This document shows positions 52,474 to 61,782 of a DNA stretch of 64,000 nucleotides, in pieces. Below the pieces are notes generated by a model. The model searched no databases and was not told the DNA's origin. It was given only the letters and a program-made list of their open reading frames with translations. This DNA is from Desulfobulbus sp. Its GTDB lineage: Bacteria; Desulfobacterota; Desulfobulbia; Desulfobulbales; Desulfobulbaceae. The position numbers were made by a program, and so were the translations under genes. The DNA lies in NCBI GenBank assembly GCA_003604995.1, contig QZJD01000099.1, positions 1 through 64,000 on the forward strand, written 5' to 3'. The first letter of the stretch is position 1. Each line of letters starts with the position of its first letter.

Positions 52474-53805
52474 ATGGCCGCCATGACCTATCAGGAGGCC
52501 TGGTCGTTTCTCGACGGGCTGCAATTCTTCAAGATCAAGCTCGGCCTTGATTCGATGACCGCCCTGCTGGCCGAGCTGGACGGCCCGCAGCTGCGCTATC
52601 CCTGCATCCATATCGGCGGCACCAACGGCAAGGGGTCCGTCGGCGCCACCCTGCTGGCCATCCTGCACACTGGGGGCTACCGGGTCGGGTTCTACACCTC
52701 TCCGCACCTCTCCTCGGTGCGCGAACGATTCCGGATCGGCGACGCCTATATCAGCAAGGACGAGTTCGCAACGATCGCCGAAAAAATCATCCGAGTCCTT
52801 GCCGGGCGCCAGATCACCTACTTCGAGTTCACCACCGCCCTGGCCATGCTCTGGTTCGCGGAGCAAAAGGTGGACATCGCCCTGCTGGAAGTCGGCCTGG
52901 GCGGCCGGCTGGACGCCACCAACGTGGTCGCCCCCCTGGTCTCGGTGATCACCAACATCGGCCTGGACCATGAACAGTACCTGGGGAACACCATCGCCGC
53001 GATCGCCGCAGAAAAGGCCGGGATCATCAAGCCCGGCGTGCCGGTGGTCACCGGCGTTGTCCAGGACGAGGCTCTGACGGTCATCGAGTCCCGGGCCGCC
53101 GATCTGGGGGCAAAGGCTTTCCTGGCCGGCCGGGACTTCGCCGGCAGTCCGCATCCCGCAAACAACGCCTTGTGGAACTACAGCGGGATCAGGCAAGACA
53201 AAGCAAGCCCTCCCCCCGCCATGACCGATCTGCCGCTGTCGCTGCGGGGCGCCCATCAGGTGGGCAACACCTCCTTGGCCCTGGCCGTGCTGGAGGTTAT
53301 CCGGACCCGATTTCCGGTCAGCGAGGAGCAACTCCGCCATGGACTCAGCCGGGTCGCCTGGCCCGGCCGCCTGGAGGAATTCCGGGTGGACGGCCCGCCG
53401 CCCCGCCGTTTTCTCCTGGACGGCGCCCACAACCCGGACGGCGCAAAGGTCCTCCGGGACGCCCTGCAAAATGATTTCCGCTACGGACGATTGATCCTGG
53501 TCTGGGCCTCCATGGCGGACAAGGACGTGGCCGGTACCCTGCTGGCGGTGGCGCCCCTGGCCGAGGAAATCATCTTTACCCGCCCGGAGAGCGAACGCTC
53601 GGCCCGGCCGGGAGCCCTGCGCGCCCTGCTGCCCGCTGAGCTGCGCGAACAAAAGCGGATCGCCACCACTGATTCGGTACGGGACGCCCTGGATCTTGCC
53701 GCGGCCACGGCAGGCCCCGATGACCTGATCTGCGTGGCCGGTTCCCTCTACCTGGTGGGCCGGGCCCGTCAGCTCCTGCGCGGCGACCTGGTGGATGAAT
53801 CATGA
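52474..53805 (+). CDS. folC: Folylpolyglutamate synthase / dihydrofolate synthase
   Basis: HIGGTNGKGSVGATL, FTSPHL-type YTSPHLSSVRERFRI, EVGLGGRLDATNVV, LLDGAHNPDGAKVL. Confidence 0.94.
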   Translation: MAAMTYQEAWSFLDGLQFFKIKLGLDSMTALLAELDGPQLRYPCIHIGGTNGKGSVGATLLAILHTGGYRVGFYTSPHLSSVRERFRIGDAYISKDEFATIAEKIIRVLAGRQITYFEFTTALAMLWFAEQKVDIALLEVGLGGRLDATNVVAPLVSVITNIGLDHEQYLGNTIAAIAAEKAGIIKPGVPVVTGVVQDEALTVIESRAADLGAKAFLAGRDFAGSPHPANNALWNYSGIRQDKASPPPAMTDLPLSLRGAHQVGNTSLALAVLEVIRTRFPVSEEQLRHGLSRVAWPGRLEEFRVDGPPPRRFLLDGAHNPDGAKVLRDALQNDFRYGRLILVWASMADKDVAGTLLAVAPLAEEIIFTRPESERSARPGALRALLPAELREQKRIATTDSVRDALDLAAATAGPDDLICVAGSLYLVGRARQLLRGDLVDES

Positions 53806-53932
53806 TGGCGTCGCAACAAGTCCGATCTACTGCGTTGTGGCGGGTTCGGCCAATGCTCGGCGTACCCTGTGTACGCCTGCGCGTGGCCGACACCACCACG
53901 CCTTGTATATCAAACTTTTGTGCTTAGCCATC
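53804..53932. repeat. Long symmetrical palindromic element (62-nt arms, 5-nt apex loop)
   Basis: GATGGC...GGCGTAC-cctgt-GTACGCC...GCCATC, exactly centred on 53868, with imperfect complementarity in the middle. The first two bases overlap the folC stop. Confidence 0.85.
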
Positions 53933-53969
53933 GGCGGCGTATTTTTATGTTATTGCGGGTTCATCAATC

Positions 53970-54293
53970 ATGAACAACGATTACTTCAGCCTGGACAGCA
54001 TCGATGAAAAGGTGATCCGGGCCGAGCGCGCCAGAGCCCGCGAGCTGCGCAAGACCCGCTGGTGGCAGCAGAAAACCGCCAGCGGCACCTGCTACTACTG
54101 CGGCCGCAAAGTGGGCTACGCCAACCTGACCATGGACCACGTCATCCCCCTGGCCCGGGGCGGCCGCTCCACCAAGGACAACCTGGTCCCCTGCTGCAAG
54201 GAATGCAATACCAGAAAAAAAGGCGCCCTGCCCGTGGAGTGGGAGGAGTATCTGCAATCACTGGACCGGCAGGGAGCTGCCGGTTCAGACTGA
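53970..54293 (+). CDS. HNH endonuclease
   Basis: CYYCGRKVGYANLTMDHVIPLARGGRSTKDNLVPCCKECNTRKKG. Confidence 0.92.
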   Translation: MNNDYFSLDSIDEKVIRAERARARELRKTRWWQQKTASGTCYYCGRKVGYANLTMDHVIPLARGGRSTKDNLVPCCKECNTRKKGALPVEWEEYLQSLDRQGAAGSD

Positions 54294-54621
54294 ACGATGA
54301 GGCCGGCATACTTTCCGAAAGCCTCGCAAAGAAACGGGCAGGCCTGAATCTATCCCTGACAAAAACAGAGCGCAGCGGGTAACGATTTCCCCTCCGGCAA
54401 AACGTATTACGGCTGCGACAAAATTACCTTCCGACTTTCGCCACATGCACGACCTCTGGAGCGTCTCAGCTTCGATGCGGCCAACTCCCTGCACATTGCC
54501 GGGACAAAGCGGCAGCGGTTCCTTAAACTCAAGGGAATCGCTTTACCGAGTTCCTTGGCCGTGCTGAGGGAAAAATTAACTCCCTCCCCTTGTCTTTGAT
54601 ACCAAAAAAAAGTATATTTTT

Positions 54622-54900
54622 ATGGAATGGACAGTCACTCTTTCAAACAGAGCGAAAAAGAATCTTCCGACCTTGCCGGAGAAGGTCAAGAAAACCCTGG
54701 CATACCTGATCCGGGAAATTGAATTGTCCGGACCCGTAAAAGGAAGCTGGCCCAATTACGGCAAGCTTGGGAAGGAGCGGCACCACTGCCACCTGAAAAA
54801 AGGTAAGCCAACCTATGTTGCTGTCTGGGAAGTGAAGGACAAGGAAATCAAACTTGTGGAGGTAATATATGCCGGTACTCACGAAAAAGCCCCGTACTGA
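54622..54900 (+). CDS. RelE/ParE-superfamily toxin-like protein
   Basis: MEWTVTLSNRAKKNLPTLPEKVKKTLAYLIREIEL...HHCHLKKGKPTYVAVWEVKDKEIKLVEVIYAGTHEKAPY. Confidence 0.82.
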   Translation: MEWTVTLSNRAKKNLPTLPEKVKKTLAYLIREIELSGPVKGSWPNYGKLGKERHHCHLKKGKPTYVAVWEVKDKEIKLVEVIYAGTHEKAPY

Positions 54901-55231
54901 AAAAATAGAGCTTCATTTTACCGGGCCGGCAAAGAAAAGGGCGGACGCCATCAGTGCTTTGAACAAGCTTGGATTCAAGCCAAGCAGGCAGGAGGCAGAC
55001 CGGGCCGAAACCTGGCGCAACACCTTCCCGGAGCTGCAGGGGAACGAAGCAGGTGTTTTCCTGGCCGGTGCGCGGCACCGGGAGGGACTGACCCAGCGGG
55101 CACTTGCCGACAGGTCGGGGATACCGCAACGCCATATCTCCGAAATGGAGAACGGCAAGCGGACCATCGGCAAGAAGAATGCCCTGATACTGGCCAAGGC
55201 GCTGAATGCCGACTATCGAGCCTTTCTTTGA
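54869..55231 (+). CDS. XRE-family HTH antitoxin-like protein
   Basis: LAGARHREGLTQRALADRSGIPQRHISEMENGKRTIGKKNALILAKALNADYRAF. Overlaps the toxin 3' end. Confidence 0.85.
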   Translation: MPVLTKKPRTEKIELHFTGPAKKRADAISALNKLGFKPSRQEADRAETWRNTFPELQGNEAGVFLAGARHREGLTQRALADRSGIPQRHISEMENGKRTIGKKNALILAKALNADYRAFL

Positions 55232-55240
55232 TTCCAGACC

Positions 55241-55660
55241 ATGATACAAGCATACCCGTCAAAGATCACCAAGGACAAACAGGAGCGCTACTTCGTCCGT
55301 TTCCTGGACTTTGACGAAGCGGTAACCGACGGCGAAAGCATGGAAGAAGCCCTGTTCAATGCCCAGGAAGTTCTTACCCTGACCATTGAAGGACGGATGG
55401 ACGAAGGAATAGACATTCCGGACCCGCGGCAGACAACCGGGGAAACCGTTCATTTCATCGCCCCGGCCGCACGGGTGCAGGCGGCCCTGCTTGTCCACCG
55501 GGCGCGAGGAAACCGCAGCCTTGCTGACCAGGCCCGCGCTCTTGAAACGTCCTGGCCATGAGCCAAACGCCTTGAAGACCCGCACCATTCCCCCACGCTC
55601 AAAATGCTTGACCGGACCGCCGCAACCCTGGGCAAGCGGCTGATCCTGAGCTTCGAGTAA
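55241..55660 (+). pseudogene. HicB-like antitoxin interrupted by an in-frame TGA at 55559-55561
   Basis: HicB-like N-terminus (YFVRFLDFDEAVTDGESMEEALFNAQEVL). Reading through TGA in frame gives AKRLEDPHHSPTLKMLDRTAATLGKRLILSFE and then TAA at 55660. Confidence 0.75.
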
Positions 55661-55760
55661 ACAACCCGTTTTCTAGGGGGACGGACACGCGGAGGGCTCC
55701 ATGGCAGGAAAATCACTCCCCTTTGCGCATTGGGAATGGTGATGGGAAGCAAAACGGCAT

Positions 55761-55794
55761 AAAAAAAGGGACCCAGCAAGCTGCTTAAGTCCCT
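55761..55794 (-). terminator. Intrinsic terminator downstream of tRNA-Glu (minus strand)
   Basis: AGGGAC...GTCCCT hairpin with a T run on the minus strand (A7 at 55761-55767 on plus). Confidence 0.65.
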
Positions 55795-55805
55795 GATTTT
55801 ACTAG

Positions 55806-55881
55806 TGGTGACCCCAAGGGGACTCGAACCCCTGTTATCGGCGTGAGAGGCCGACGTCCTAGGCCACTAGACGATGGGGCC
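55806..55881 (-). tRNA. tRNA-Glu (anticodon CTC), CCA encoded
   Basis: Reverse complement GGCCCCATCGTCTAGTGGCCTAGGACGTCGGCCTCTCACGCCGATAACAGGGGTTCGAGTCCCCTTGGGGTCACCA folds as a cloverleaf with CTC in the anticodon loop. Confidence 0.95.
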
Positions 55882-55954
55882 ATTGTGGATCACTCTTTAT
55901 AGTATCCGCTCCGCTTTGTCAAGGGCTTCTCGGCGCAATTATCCGGCGGGAAAA

Positions 55955-56524
55955 TCATTTTTCCGCCAGCTCACGGCCGAACCGCCTTGCCCGCTCAAGT
56001 TCCGCGTCCATGTTCCGGACCTCTCCCTTCCGGTCCACACCCTTGACCAGGAGCGAGCCGCCGAACTGAAAATCCATGGCGTCCAGGGCGTACTGCACGG
56101 TCAGCACCGCTCCGTCAAACACCTTTTCCCCCTTGGTCGCGGCCGCCGAGACCAGGCACCCGATGCGCGGCACGCTGCTCGGCAGGCGCTTTTTCAACAG
56201 GTATTTCCGGCTCCACATCGCCTGGCTCCTGTCGATGAAGGCCTTGAGCTGGGCGGTCACCCCGTAAAAATAGATGGGCGAAACCAGGATCAACCGATCC
56301 GCATCGTCGATCCTGGGATACATCGCCTGCATGTCGTCCTGGACCACGCAGCAGCCGGTCTTCTCGCAGCCGCCGCAAGCGATGCAGGGATTGATCTTGT
56401 ATCCGGCCAGCCGAATGACTTCAACCTCGGTTCCGGCTTCCCGCAAGCCGGCGGCCACCTCTTCGGCCAGGATTTCGGTATTGCCGCCCTTTCTCGGACT
56501 GCCAAGAAATATTTTCGCCTTCAT
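55955..56524 (-). CDS. NADPH-dependent FMN reductase / flavodoxin-family protein
   Basis: MKAKIFLGSPRKGGNTEILAEEVAAGLREAG...CIACGGCEKTGCCVVQDDM...ILVSPIYFYGVTAQLKAFIDR. Confidence 0.9.
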   Translation of the reverse strand: MKAKIFLGSPRKGGNTEILAEEVAAGLREAGTEVEVIRLAGYKINPCIACGGCEKTGCCVVQDDMQAMYPRIDDADRLILVSPIYFYGVTAQLKAFIDRSQAMWSRKYLLKKRLPSSVPRIGCLVSAAATKGEKVFDGAVLTVQYALDAMDFQFGGSLLVKGVDRKGEVRNMDAELERARRFGRELAEK

Positions 56525-58077
56525 TGGTCCTCCACTTCACCGGCCGGCTTCTTTGCGCCGGGCAATCGGTTGAAAAAGCGTGTTTCCTCCCGGAGCCAGG
56601 TTGCAACCTCCGGGCTGAAATATTGCGGCGCACAGCGCCAGGCCCAGTTTCCCCCGGATGTGCCGGGCCTGTTCATCCGGCAGTCGTTGCCGAAGCCCAG
56701 GACGTCCTGCATGGGAAAAATACAGAGCGCGGCCACTGAGGACATGGCCAGGAAGATCATCTGGCGATGCACATCCTCCACCGCCAAGTCGTCCCTGTTG
56801 CACGCCCGCCGCATGTTGTGCTTGGCTGTTTCCGGAACCTCGGGGTCCAGATACCAGCCCACCGTGGTGTCATTGTCATGGGTGCCCGTGAAGACCACGC
56901 AGTTTTGGTCATAGTTGAACGGCAGGTAGGGATTGTGCTCATCATCGGCAAAGGCGAACTGGAGGATCTTCATGCCGGGATAGCCGAGTTCGTCGCGCAG
57001 GGCTTCCACCGCGGGGGTGATGACCCCGAGATCCTCGGCAATGATCGGCAGATTCTCCAGCCGCTGGTGCATCTCCTGGAAAAAGGCCAGCCCCGGCCCC
57101 TTTCTCCAGGCCCCCTGTATCGCGGTTTCCTCTTCGGCCGGAATGCTCCAGAAGGCTTCAAAGCCACGGAAATGATCGATCCGGACCACATCCACCAGGG
57201 AAAAGGTCGCGGCCAGCCGGGCATGCCACCAGTCGTAGAGCTGTTTTTTCACGTCACCCTTTCTTGCCCCCCACCGGTACAGGGGATTGCCCCAGCGCTG
57301 GCCGGTACTGCTGAAATAATCTGGCGGAACGCCCGCGATATTGATCGGCAGCCTGGTTGTGGGATGCAGCTCAAAAATCCGCTGGTTGGCCCAGACATCG
57401 ACGCTGTCCATGCCCACATAAATGGGCAGATCGCCGATGATCCTGACCCCTTTTTGCCGGGCATGTTCACGCAACCGCTGCCACTGGGTATGAAAGAGGT
57501 ACTGTTCGAAACGGAAATAGTCCATGCGCTCGGCCAGTTCGGAGGAGGCGAGCAGCAAAGCCTGCCGGTCGGCCTGCCGGTAGGGGGCGGGCCAATCGTA
57601 CCAGGGCGCGCCGGCGAATTTTTCGCGCAGGACCATGAACAGACAGTAGTCCATGAGCCATGGCGCGGCGGCGCAGAACTCCGCAAAATCGGCGGAGAGC
57701 CTCGCTCCCCGGAACCGCTGCCAGCCCTTGGCCAGGAGCTGCTCCTTCCAGGCGATCACCCTGTCGAATTCGACAAAGTAATCAGAAAAATCCGGCGAGG
57801 CCAGATCCGCCCGATCGAGCAGCCCTTCGGCGGCCATCAGCTCCGGACTGACGAACAGGGGATTACCGGCAAAGGCCGAGAAGCTCATATAGGGTGAATT
57901 TCCAAAGAGCGGGCCCGTCGGCCCCAGGGGAAGAATCTGCCAGTACGACTGGCCGCTCCGGGCAAGAAAATCCAGAAAATCGTATGCATGGCGTATATCG
58001 CCGATGCCATGGGGACCGGGCAGGGAGGACACATGCAGCAGAATACCGCTGGCGCGTGCAGAAATAACTTGTTTCAA
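56521..58077 (-). CDS. malQ: 4-alpha-glucanotransferase
   Basis: RASGILLHVSSLPGPHGIGD, SYWQILPLGPTG, VRIDHFRGFEAFW, IIAEDLGVITPAVEALRDELGYPGMKILQFAF, GTHDNDTTVGW. Confidence 0.95.
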   Translation of the reverse strand: MKQVISARASGILLHVSSLPGPHGIGDIRHAYDFLDFLARSGQSYWQILPLGPTGPLFGNSPYMSFSAFAGNPLFVSPELMAAEGLLDRADLASPDFSDYFVEFDRVIAWKEQLLAKGWQRFRGARLSADFAEFCAAAPWLMDYCLFMVLREKFAGAPWYDWPAPYRQADRQALLLASSELAERMDYFRFEQYLFHTQWQRLREHARQKGVRIIGDLPIYVGMDSVDVWANQRIFELHPTTRLPINIAGVPPDYFSSTGQRWGNPLYRWGARKGDVKKQLYDWWHARLAATFSLVDVVRIDHFRGFEAFWSIPAEEETAIQGAWRKGPGLAFFQEMHQRLENLPIIAEDLGVITPAVEALRDELGYPGMKILQFAFADDEHNPYLPFNYDQNCVVFTGTHDNDTTVGWYLDPEVPETAKHNMRRACNRDDLAVEDVHRQMIFLAMSSVAALCIFPMQDVLGFGNDCRMNRPGTSGGNWAWRCAPQYFSPEVATWLREETRFFNRLPGAKKPAGEVEDQ

Positions 58078-58269
58078 GGGCGTTGTTTTGATTTAATTTT
58101 CTTACATGAATACCATTTTTCCATTCCTATAGCAAAATTTCTCGCCAAATTAAACTCATTGTTTGCTTTTTTCCATCGCATGTATTAATCTATAATATTC
58201 TTCGCGCAATTTTGCGCCCCCCGTGGGCGTTATATTTATTATTTATATTGACCTGGAGTGTGAGCCGCC

Positions 58270-59589
58270 GTGCTGGCAGGAATCAAGGATGACCTTCTCG
58301 AAGTCGGGAAAAACGAGGGCTGCATAACCTTTCAACACCTCAACGAGCTTCTGCCCGACGAAATCAACGATCCGAAGGCTATTGAGGAAATTTTCGATTT
58401 TCTGGGTGAAAACAATATCGAAATTGTCACCCAGGAGAAATCAGGAAAGAAAAAAACCCTGGCCGGCGAGGACTGGACCGGCAAAAGCAAATCCCATCCG
58501 GATGATGAGGCTGAAGTCCTCCCGGACAGCGAAGACCACGACAGCGAGGAGACCACCACCACCTACCTCCGGGAAATGGGCCAGTTCGACCTGCTGACCC
58601 CCGAGGAGGAGGCCAAGTACTCCAAGTCCATTCGCGAAGGGTTCGACGCCATCATCATCGCCATCCGCAAGGACAAGTCCGGCGTCCAGGAGATGAAGAT
58701 GCTGGCCGAGCGGATCGACCTCTGGGAAAAACGCGATCCCACCCTCAAGCCCAAAAAGCAGCAGCTCAACTATATGCGCAGCACGGTGAACATCATCGCG
58801 CGCAAGTACCCGGAAAAACGCGAGCTGTTCAAGATAAGCACCAAGATCGAGGCCTACAACCGCTCCATCGAGACGGCCAAGGACGCAATGATCCGCGCCA
58901 ACCTGCGCCTGGTGGTGTCCATTGCCAAGCGCTACATGCATCAGGGCCTCACCCTGGCCGACCTGATCCAGGAAGGCAACCTGGGCCTGATGCGGGCGGT
59001 CTTTCGCTTCGACTACAAAAAGGGCAACAAATTCTCCACCTATGCCTCGTGGTGGATCCGGCAGGCCATCACCAGGGCGATCCTGGACAAGACCCGGACC
59101 ATCCGGCTGCCCGTGCACTTCCTTGAACTGCGCAGCCAGTTCTTCAAGGCCTTTTATTCGCTGCTCAAGGAACTGGGCCGGGAGCCGACCCCGGTGGAAA
59201 TCTCCAAGATGACCGATCTGCCCATGGACAAGATTCTGGCCATCCTGGAGGCGTCCCGTGAGCCGATCTCCCTGGAGACGCCGGTGGGCGACGACGACTC
59301 CACCCTGGGCGATTTCCTGGAGAACCAGGAGTCGGAATCCCCCTACGACGCGGTGCAGAACCGCGAACTGGAAACCCGGGTGAACGACGTCCTCTCCTCC
59401 CTGACCGACCGGGAGGAAAAGATCATCCGCCTGCGTTTCGGCATCGGCGAAAAGGCCGAGTACACCCTGGAGGAGATCGGCAAACGCTTCAACGTTTCCC
59501 GCGAGCGCATCCGCCAGATTGAAAAGAAGGCGCTCAACCGTCTTCGCCATTCCAGCCGCCGGGAAAAGCTGCGCTTCTTCCTCGACTGA
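58270..59589 (+). CDS. rpoD: RNA polymerase primary sigma factor
   Basis: Region 1.1-like N-terminus, DLIQEGNLGLMRAVFRFDYKKGNKFSTYASWWIRQAITRAI, and a C-terminal region 4 HTH ending in LRHSSRREKLRFFLD. Confidence 0.95.
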   Translation: MLAGIKDDLLEVGKNEGCITFQHLNELLPDEINDPKAIEEIFDFLGENNIEIVTQEKSGKKKTLAGEDWTGKSKSHPDDEAEVLPDSEDHDSEETTTTYLREMGQFDLLTPEEEAKYSKSIREGFDAIIIAIRKDKSGVQEMKMLAERIDLWEKRDPTLKPKKQQLNYMRSTVNIIARKYPEKRELFKISTKIEAYNRSIETAKDAMIRANLRLVVSIAKRYMHQGLTLADLIQEGNLGLMRAVFRFDYKKGNKFSTYASWWIRQAITRAILDKTRTIRLPVHFLELRSQFFKAFYSLLKELGREPTPVEISKMTDLPMDKILAILEASREPISLETPVGDDDSTLGDFLENQESESPYDAVQNRELETRVNDVLSSLTDREEKIIRLRFGIGEKAEYTLEEIGKRFNVSRERIRQIEKKALNRLRHSSRREKLRFFLD

Positions 59590-59612
59590 TTCCGCAAATT
59601 TCAGCTTACCCC

Positions 59613-60707
59613 ATGGATACGTTGCTGCAAAAAGCAGGATTTGTTGATATATACGACAAGGTACAGGCCGGCGAACGTCTGACCATCGAGGACGGGCGCC
59701 GTCTTTTCGCCGCAAACGACATCCTGGCCCTGGGTTTTCTCGCCAACGCCCTTCGGGAGCGCAAGAACGGCAACAAGGCCTACTTCATCTACAACCAGCA
59801 CATCAACTACTCGAACATCTGCACCAACCTGTGCAAGTTCTGCGCTTTCGGCAAGGACAAGTCCTCGCCCCAGGCCTATGAGATGAGCGTGGACCAGGTG
59901 CGGGAGAAGGTGCGCGAGCGCCTGGATGAGCCGATCACCGAGATCCACATGGTGGGCGGCATCCATCCGGACCTGCCCTTTTCCTATTACCTGGACCTGC
60001 TCCGGGCGATCAAGGAGATCCGGCCCGAAGTCCATATCCAGGCCTTCACCTGCGTGGAGATCCATCATCTCGCCGAACTGGCCGGCAAATCGGTGGGCGA
60101 CACCCTGGAGGAATTGAAGGCGGCCGGGCTCGGCTCCATCCCCGGCGGCGGCGCCGAGGTGTTCAGCCCCAGGATCAGAAAGCTGACCTGCGAGAAAAAG
60201 CTCTCCGGCGAGGGCTGGATCGAAGTGGCCAAAACCGCCCACCATCACGGCCTGCACACCAACGCCACCCTGCTCTACGGCCATATTGAAACCATTGACG
60301 AGCGGCTGGAGCACCTGGATATCCTCCGCCGCACCCAGGACGAGACCGGCGGCTTCCTCGCCTATATTCCCCTGGCCTTTCATCCGAAAAACACCGAGAT
60401 GGCGGACCATGCGCGCACCACCGCCATGGAAGACCTGAAAAACATCGCGGTGGCCCGGCTGATGCTCGACAATTTTCCGCACATCAAGGCCTACTGGGTC
60501 ATGATCGGCCCGAAGCTGGCCCAGATCGCCCTCTCCTTCGGCGCCGACGACATGGACGGCACGGTCAAGGAAGAGGTGATCACCCACATGGCCGGCGCCG
60601 ACACCGAGCAGGCCCTGGGCCACAAAACCCTGATCCACCTCATCCGGGAGGCGGGCCGCGAACCGGTGGAACGCGATACCCTCTACAACGTCCTCCAGAC
60701 CTACTGA
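59613..60707 (+). CDS. mqnE: Aminofutalosine synthase (radical SAM)
   Basis: YFIYNQHINYSNICTNLCKFCAFGKD radical SAM motif; IHMVGGIHPDLPFSYYLDLLRAIKEIRPEVHIQAFTCVEI. Confidence 0.92.
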   Translation: MDTLLQKAGFVDIYDKVQAGERLTIEDGRRLFAANDILALGFLANALRERKNGNKAYFIYNQHINYSNICTNLCKFCAFGKDKSSPQAYEMSVDQVREKVRERLDEPITEIHMVGGIHPDLPFSYYLDLLRAIKEIRPEVHIQAFTCVEIHHLAELAGKSVGDTLEELKAAGLGSIPGGGAEVFSPRIRKLTCEKKLSGEGWIEVAKTAHHHGLHTNATLLYGHIETIDERLEHLDILRRTQDETGGFLAYIPLAFHPKNTEMADHARTTAMEDLKNIAVARLMLDNFPHIKAYWVMIGPKLAQIALSFGADDMDGTVKEEVITHMAGADTEQALGHKTLIHLIREAGREPVERDTLYNVLQTY

Positions 60708-60711
60708 ACCA

Positions 60712-61770
60712 ATGCAGGAGACAGCCGCCAAGGTCCTCGCGGGGGAGCGCATTTTCGGCGAAGAGTTTCTGCGCCTGGCAGAGGAAAGCGACCTCCACCA
60801 CCTGGGCTTTCTCGCCGACACGGTGCGCCGGCGCCTGCACCCCGAACCGCTGGTCACCTATGTCATCGACCGCAACATCAACTACACCGACATCTGCATC
60901 TCCGCCTGCAAGTTCTGCGCGTTTTTCAAGGCCCCGGAAGATCCGGCCGGCACGGTCCTGAGCCGGGAAGCGCTCGCGCACAAGATCCGGGAGACCAAGG
61001 AACTGGGCGGTACCCAGATCCTGCTCCAGGGCGGCCTCCATCCCGACCTGCCCTTTTCCTGGTACGAGGAGATGCTCCGCTTTATGAAGTCCATGGATAT
61101 CCATATCCACGGCTTCTCCCCGCCCGAGGTCTGCCATTTCGCCGAACTCTCCGAGATGACGATCCGGGAGGTCCTGGAACGGCTCATCGCCGCGGGCCTT
61201 GATTCCATTCCCGGCGGCGGCGCGGAGATCCTCTCCGACCGGGTGCGGCAACGCCTGGCCCCGCGCAAATGCTCGGCGGACCAATGGATCGCGGTGATGG
61301 AAGAGGCGCACCGCCTCGGCCTTAAGACCACCGCCACCATGATGTTCGGCCATATCGAAACCATGGCGGAGAGGTTGGAGCACCTGCAGCGCATCCGCGA
61401 CCTGCAGGACCGAACCGGCGGCTTCACCGCTTTCATCCCCTGGCCCTTCCAGCCGGACAACACCGCCCTGGCCGCCGGCGAGCACGTGGAAAAGGAAACC
61501 GCCTTCGGTTACCTGAAAATGCTCGCCCTCTCCCGGATCTTCCTGGACAACGTGCCCAACATCCAGGCCTCCTGGGTGACCCAGGGCCCCAAAATCGCCC
61601 AGCTCTCCCTCTTTTTCGGCGCCAACGACTTCGGCAGCACCATGATCGAGGAAAACGTGGTGGCGGCGGCCGGCGTCCATTTCCGCCTCACTGAGCAGGA
61701 AATCCAGCACCTGGTCAGCACCGCCGGTTTCGAACCCAGACAGCGGCGGATGGATTATACCCTGGTCTGA
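60712..61770 (+). CDS. mqnC: Cyclic dehypoxanthinyl futalosine synthase (radical SAM)
   Basis: TYVIDRNINYTDICISACKFCAFFK; ILLQGGLHPDLPFSWYEEMLRFMKSMDIHIHGFSPPEV. Confidence 0.92.
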   Translation: MQETAAKVLAGERIFGEEFLRLAEESDLHHLGFLADTVRRRLHPEPLVTYVIDRNINYTDICISACKFCAFFKAPEDPAGTVLSREALAHKIRETKELGGTQILLQGGLHPDLPFSWYEEMLRFMKSMDIHIHGFSPPEVCHFAELSEMTIREVLERLIAAGLDSIPGGGAEILSDRVRQRLAPRKCSADQWIAVMEEAHRLGLKTTATMMFGHIETMAERLEHLQRIRDLQDRTGGFTAFIPWPFQPDNTALAAGEHVEKETAFGYLKMLALSRIFLDNVPNIQASWVTQGPKIAQLSLFFGANDFGSTMIEENVVAAAGVHFRLTEQEIQHLVSTAGFEPRQRRMDYTLV

Positions 61771-61782
61771 GCCGGGGCCGTC

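Noticed and set aside
50925-52484. 519-aa minus-strand ORF opposite the helicase
   Set aside because: Antisense to strongly conserved helicase motifs.
53804-53932. CRISPR-like or tRNA-like element
   Set aside because: No spacer periodicity and no cloverleaf; it is a single symmetrical hairpin.
58168-58196. TATAAT upstream of rpoD as a promoter
   Set aside because: Good -10 but no convincing -35 at 16-18 nt spacing; not listed as a feature.
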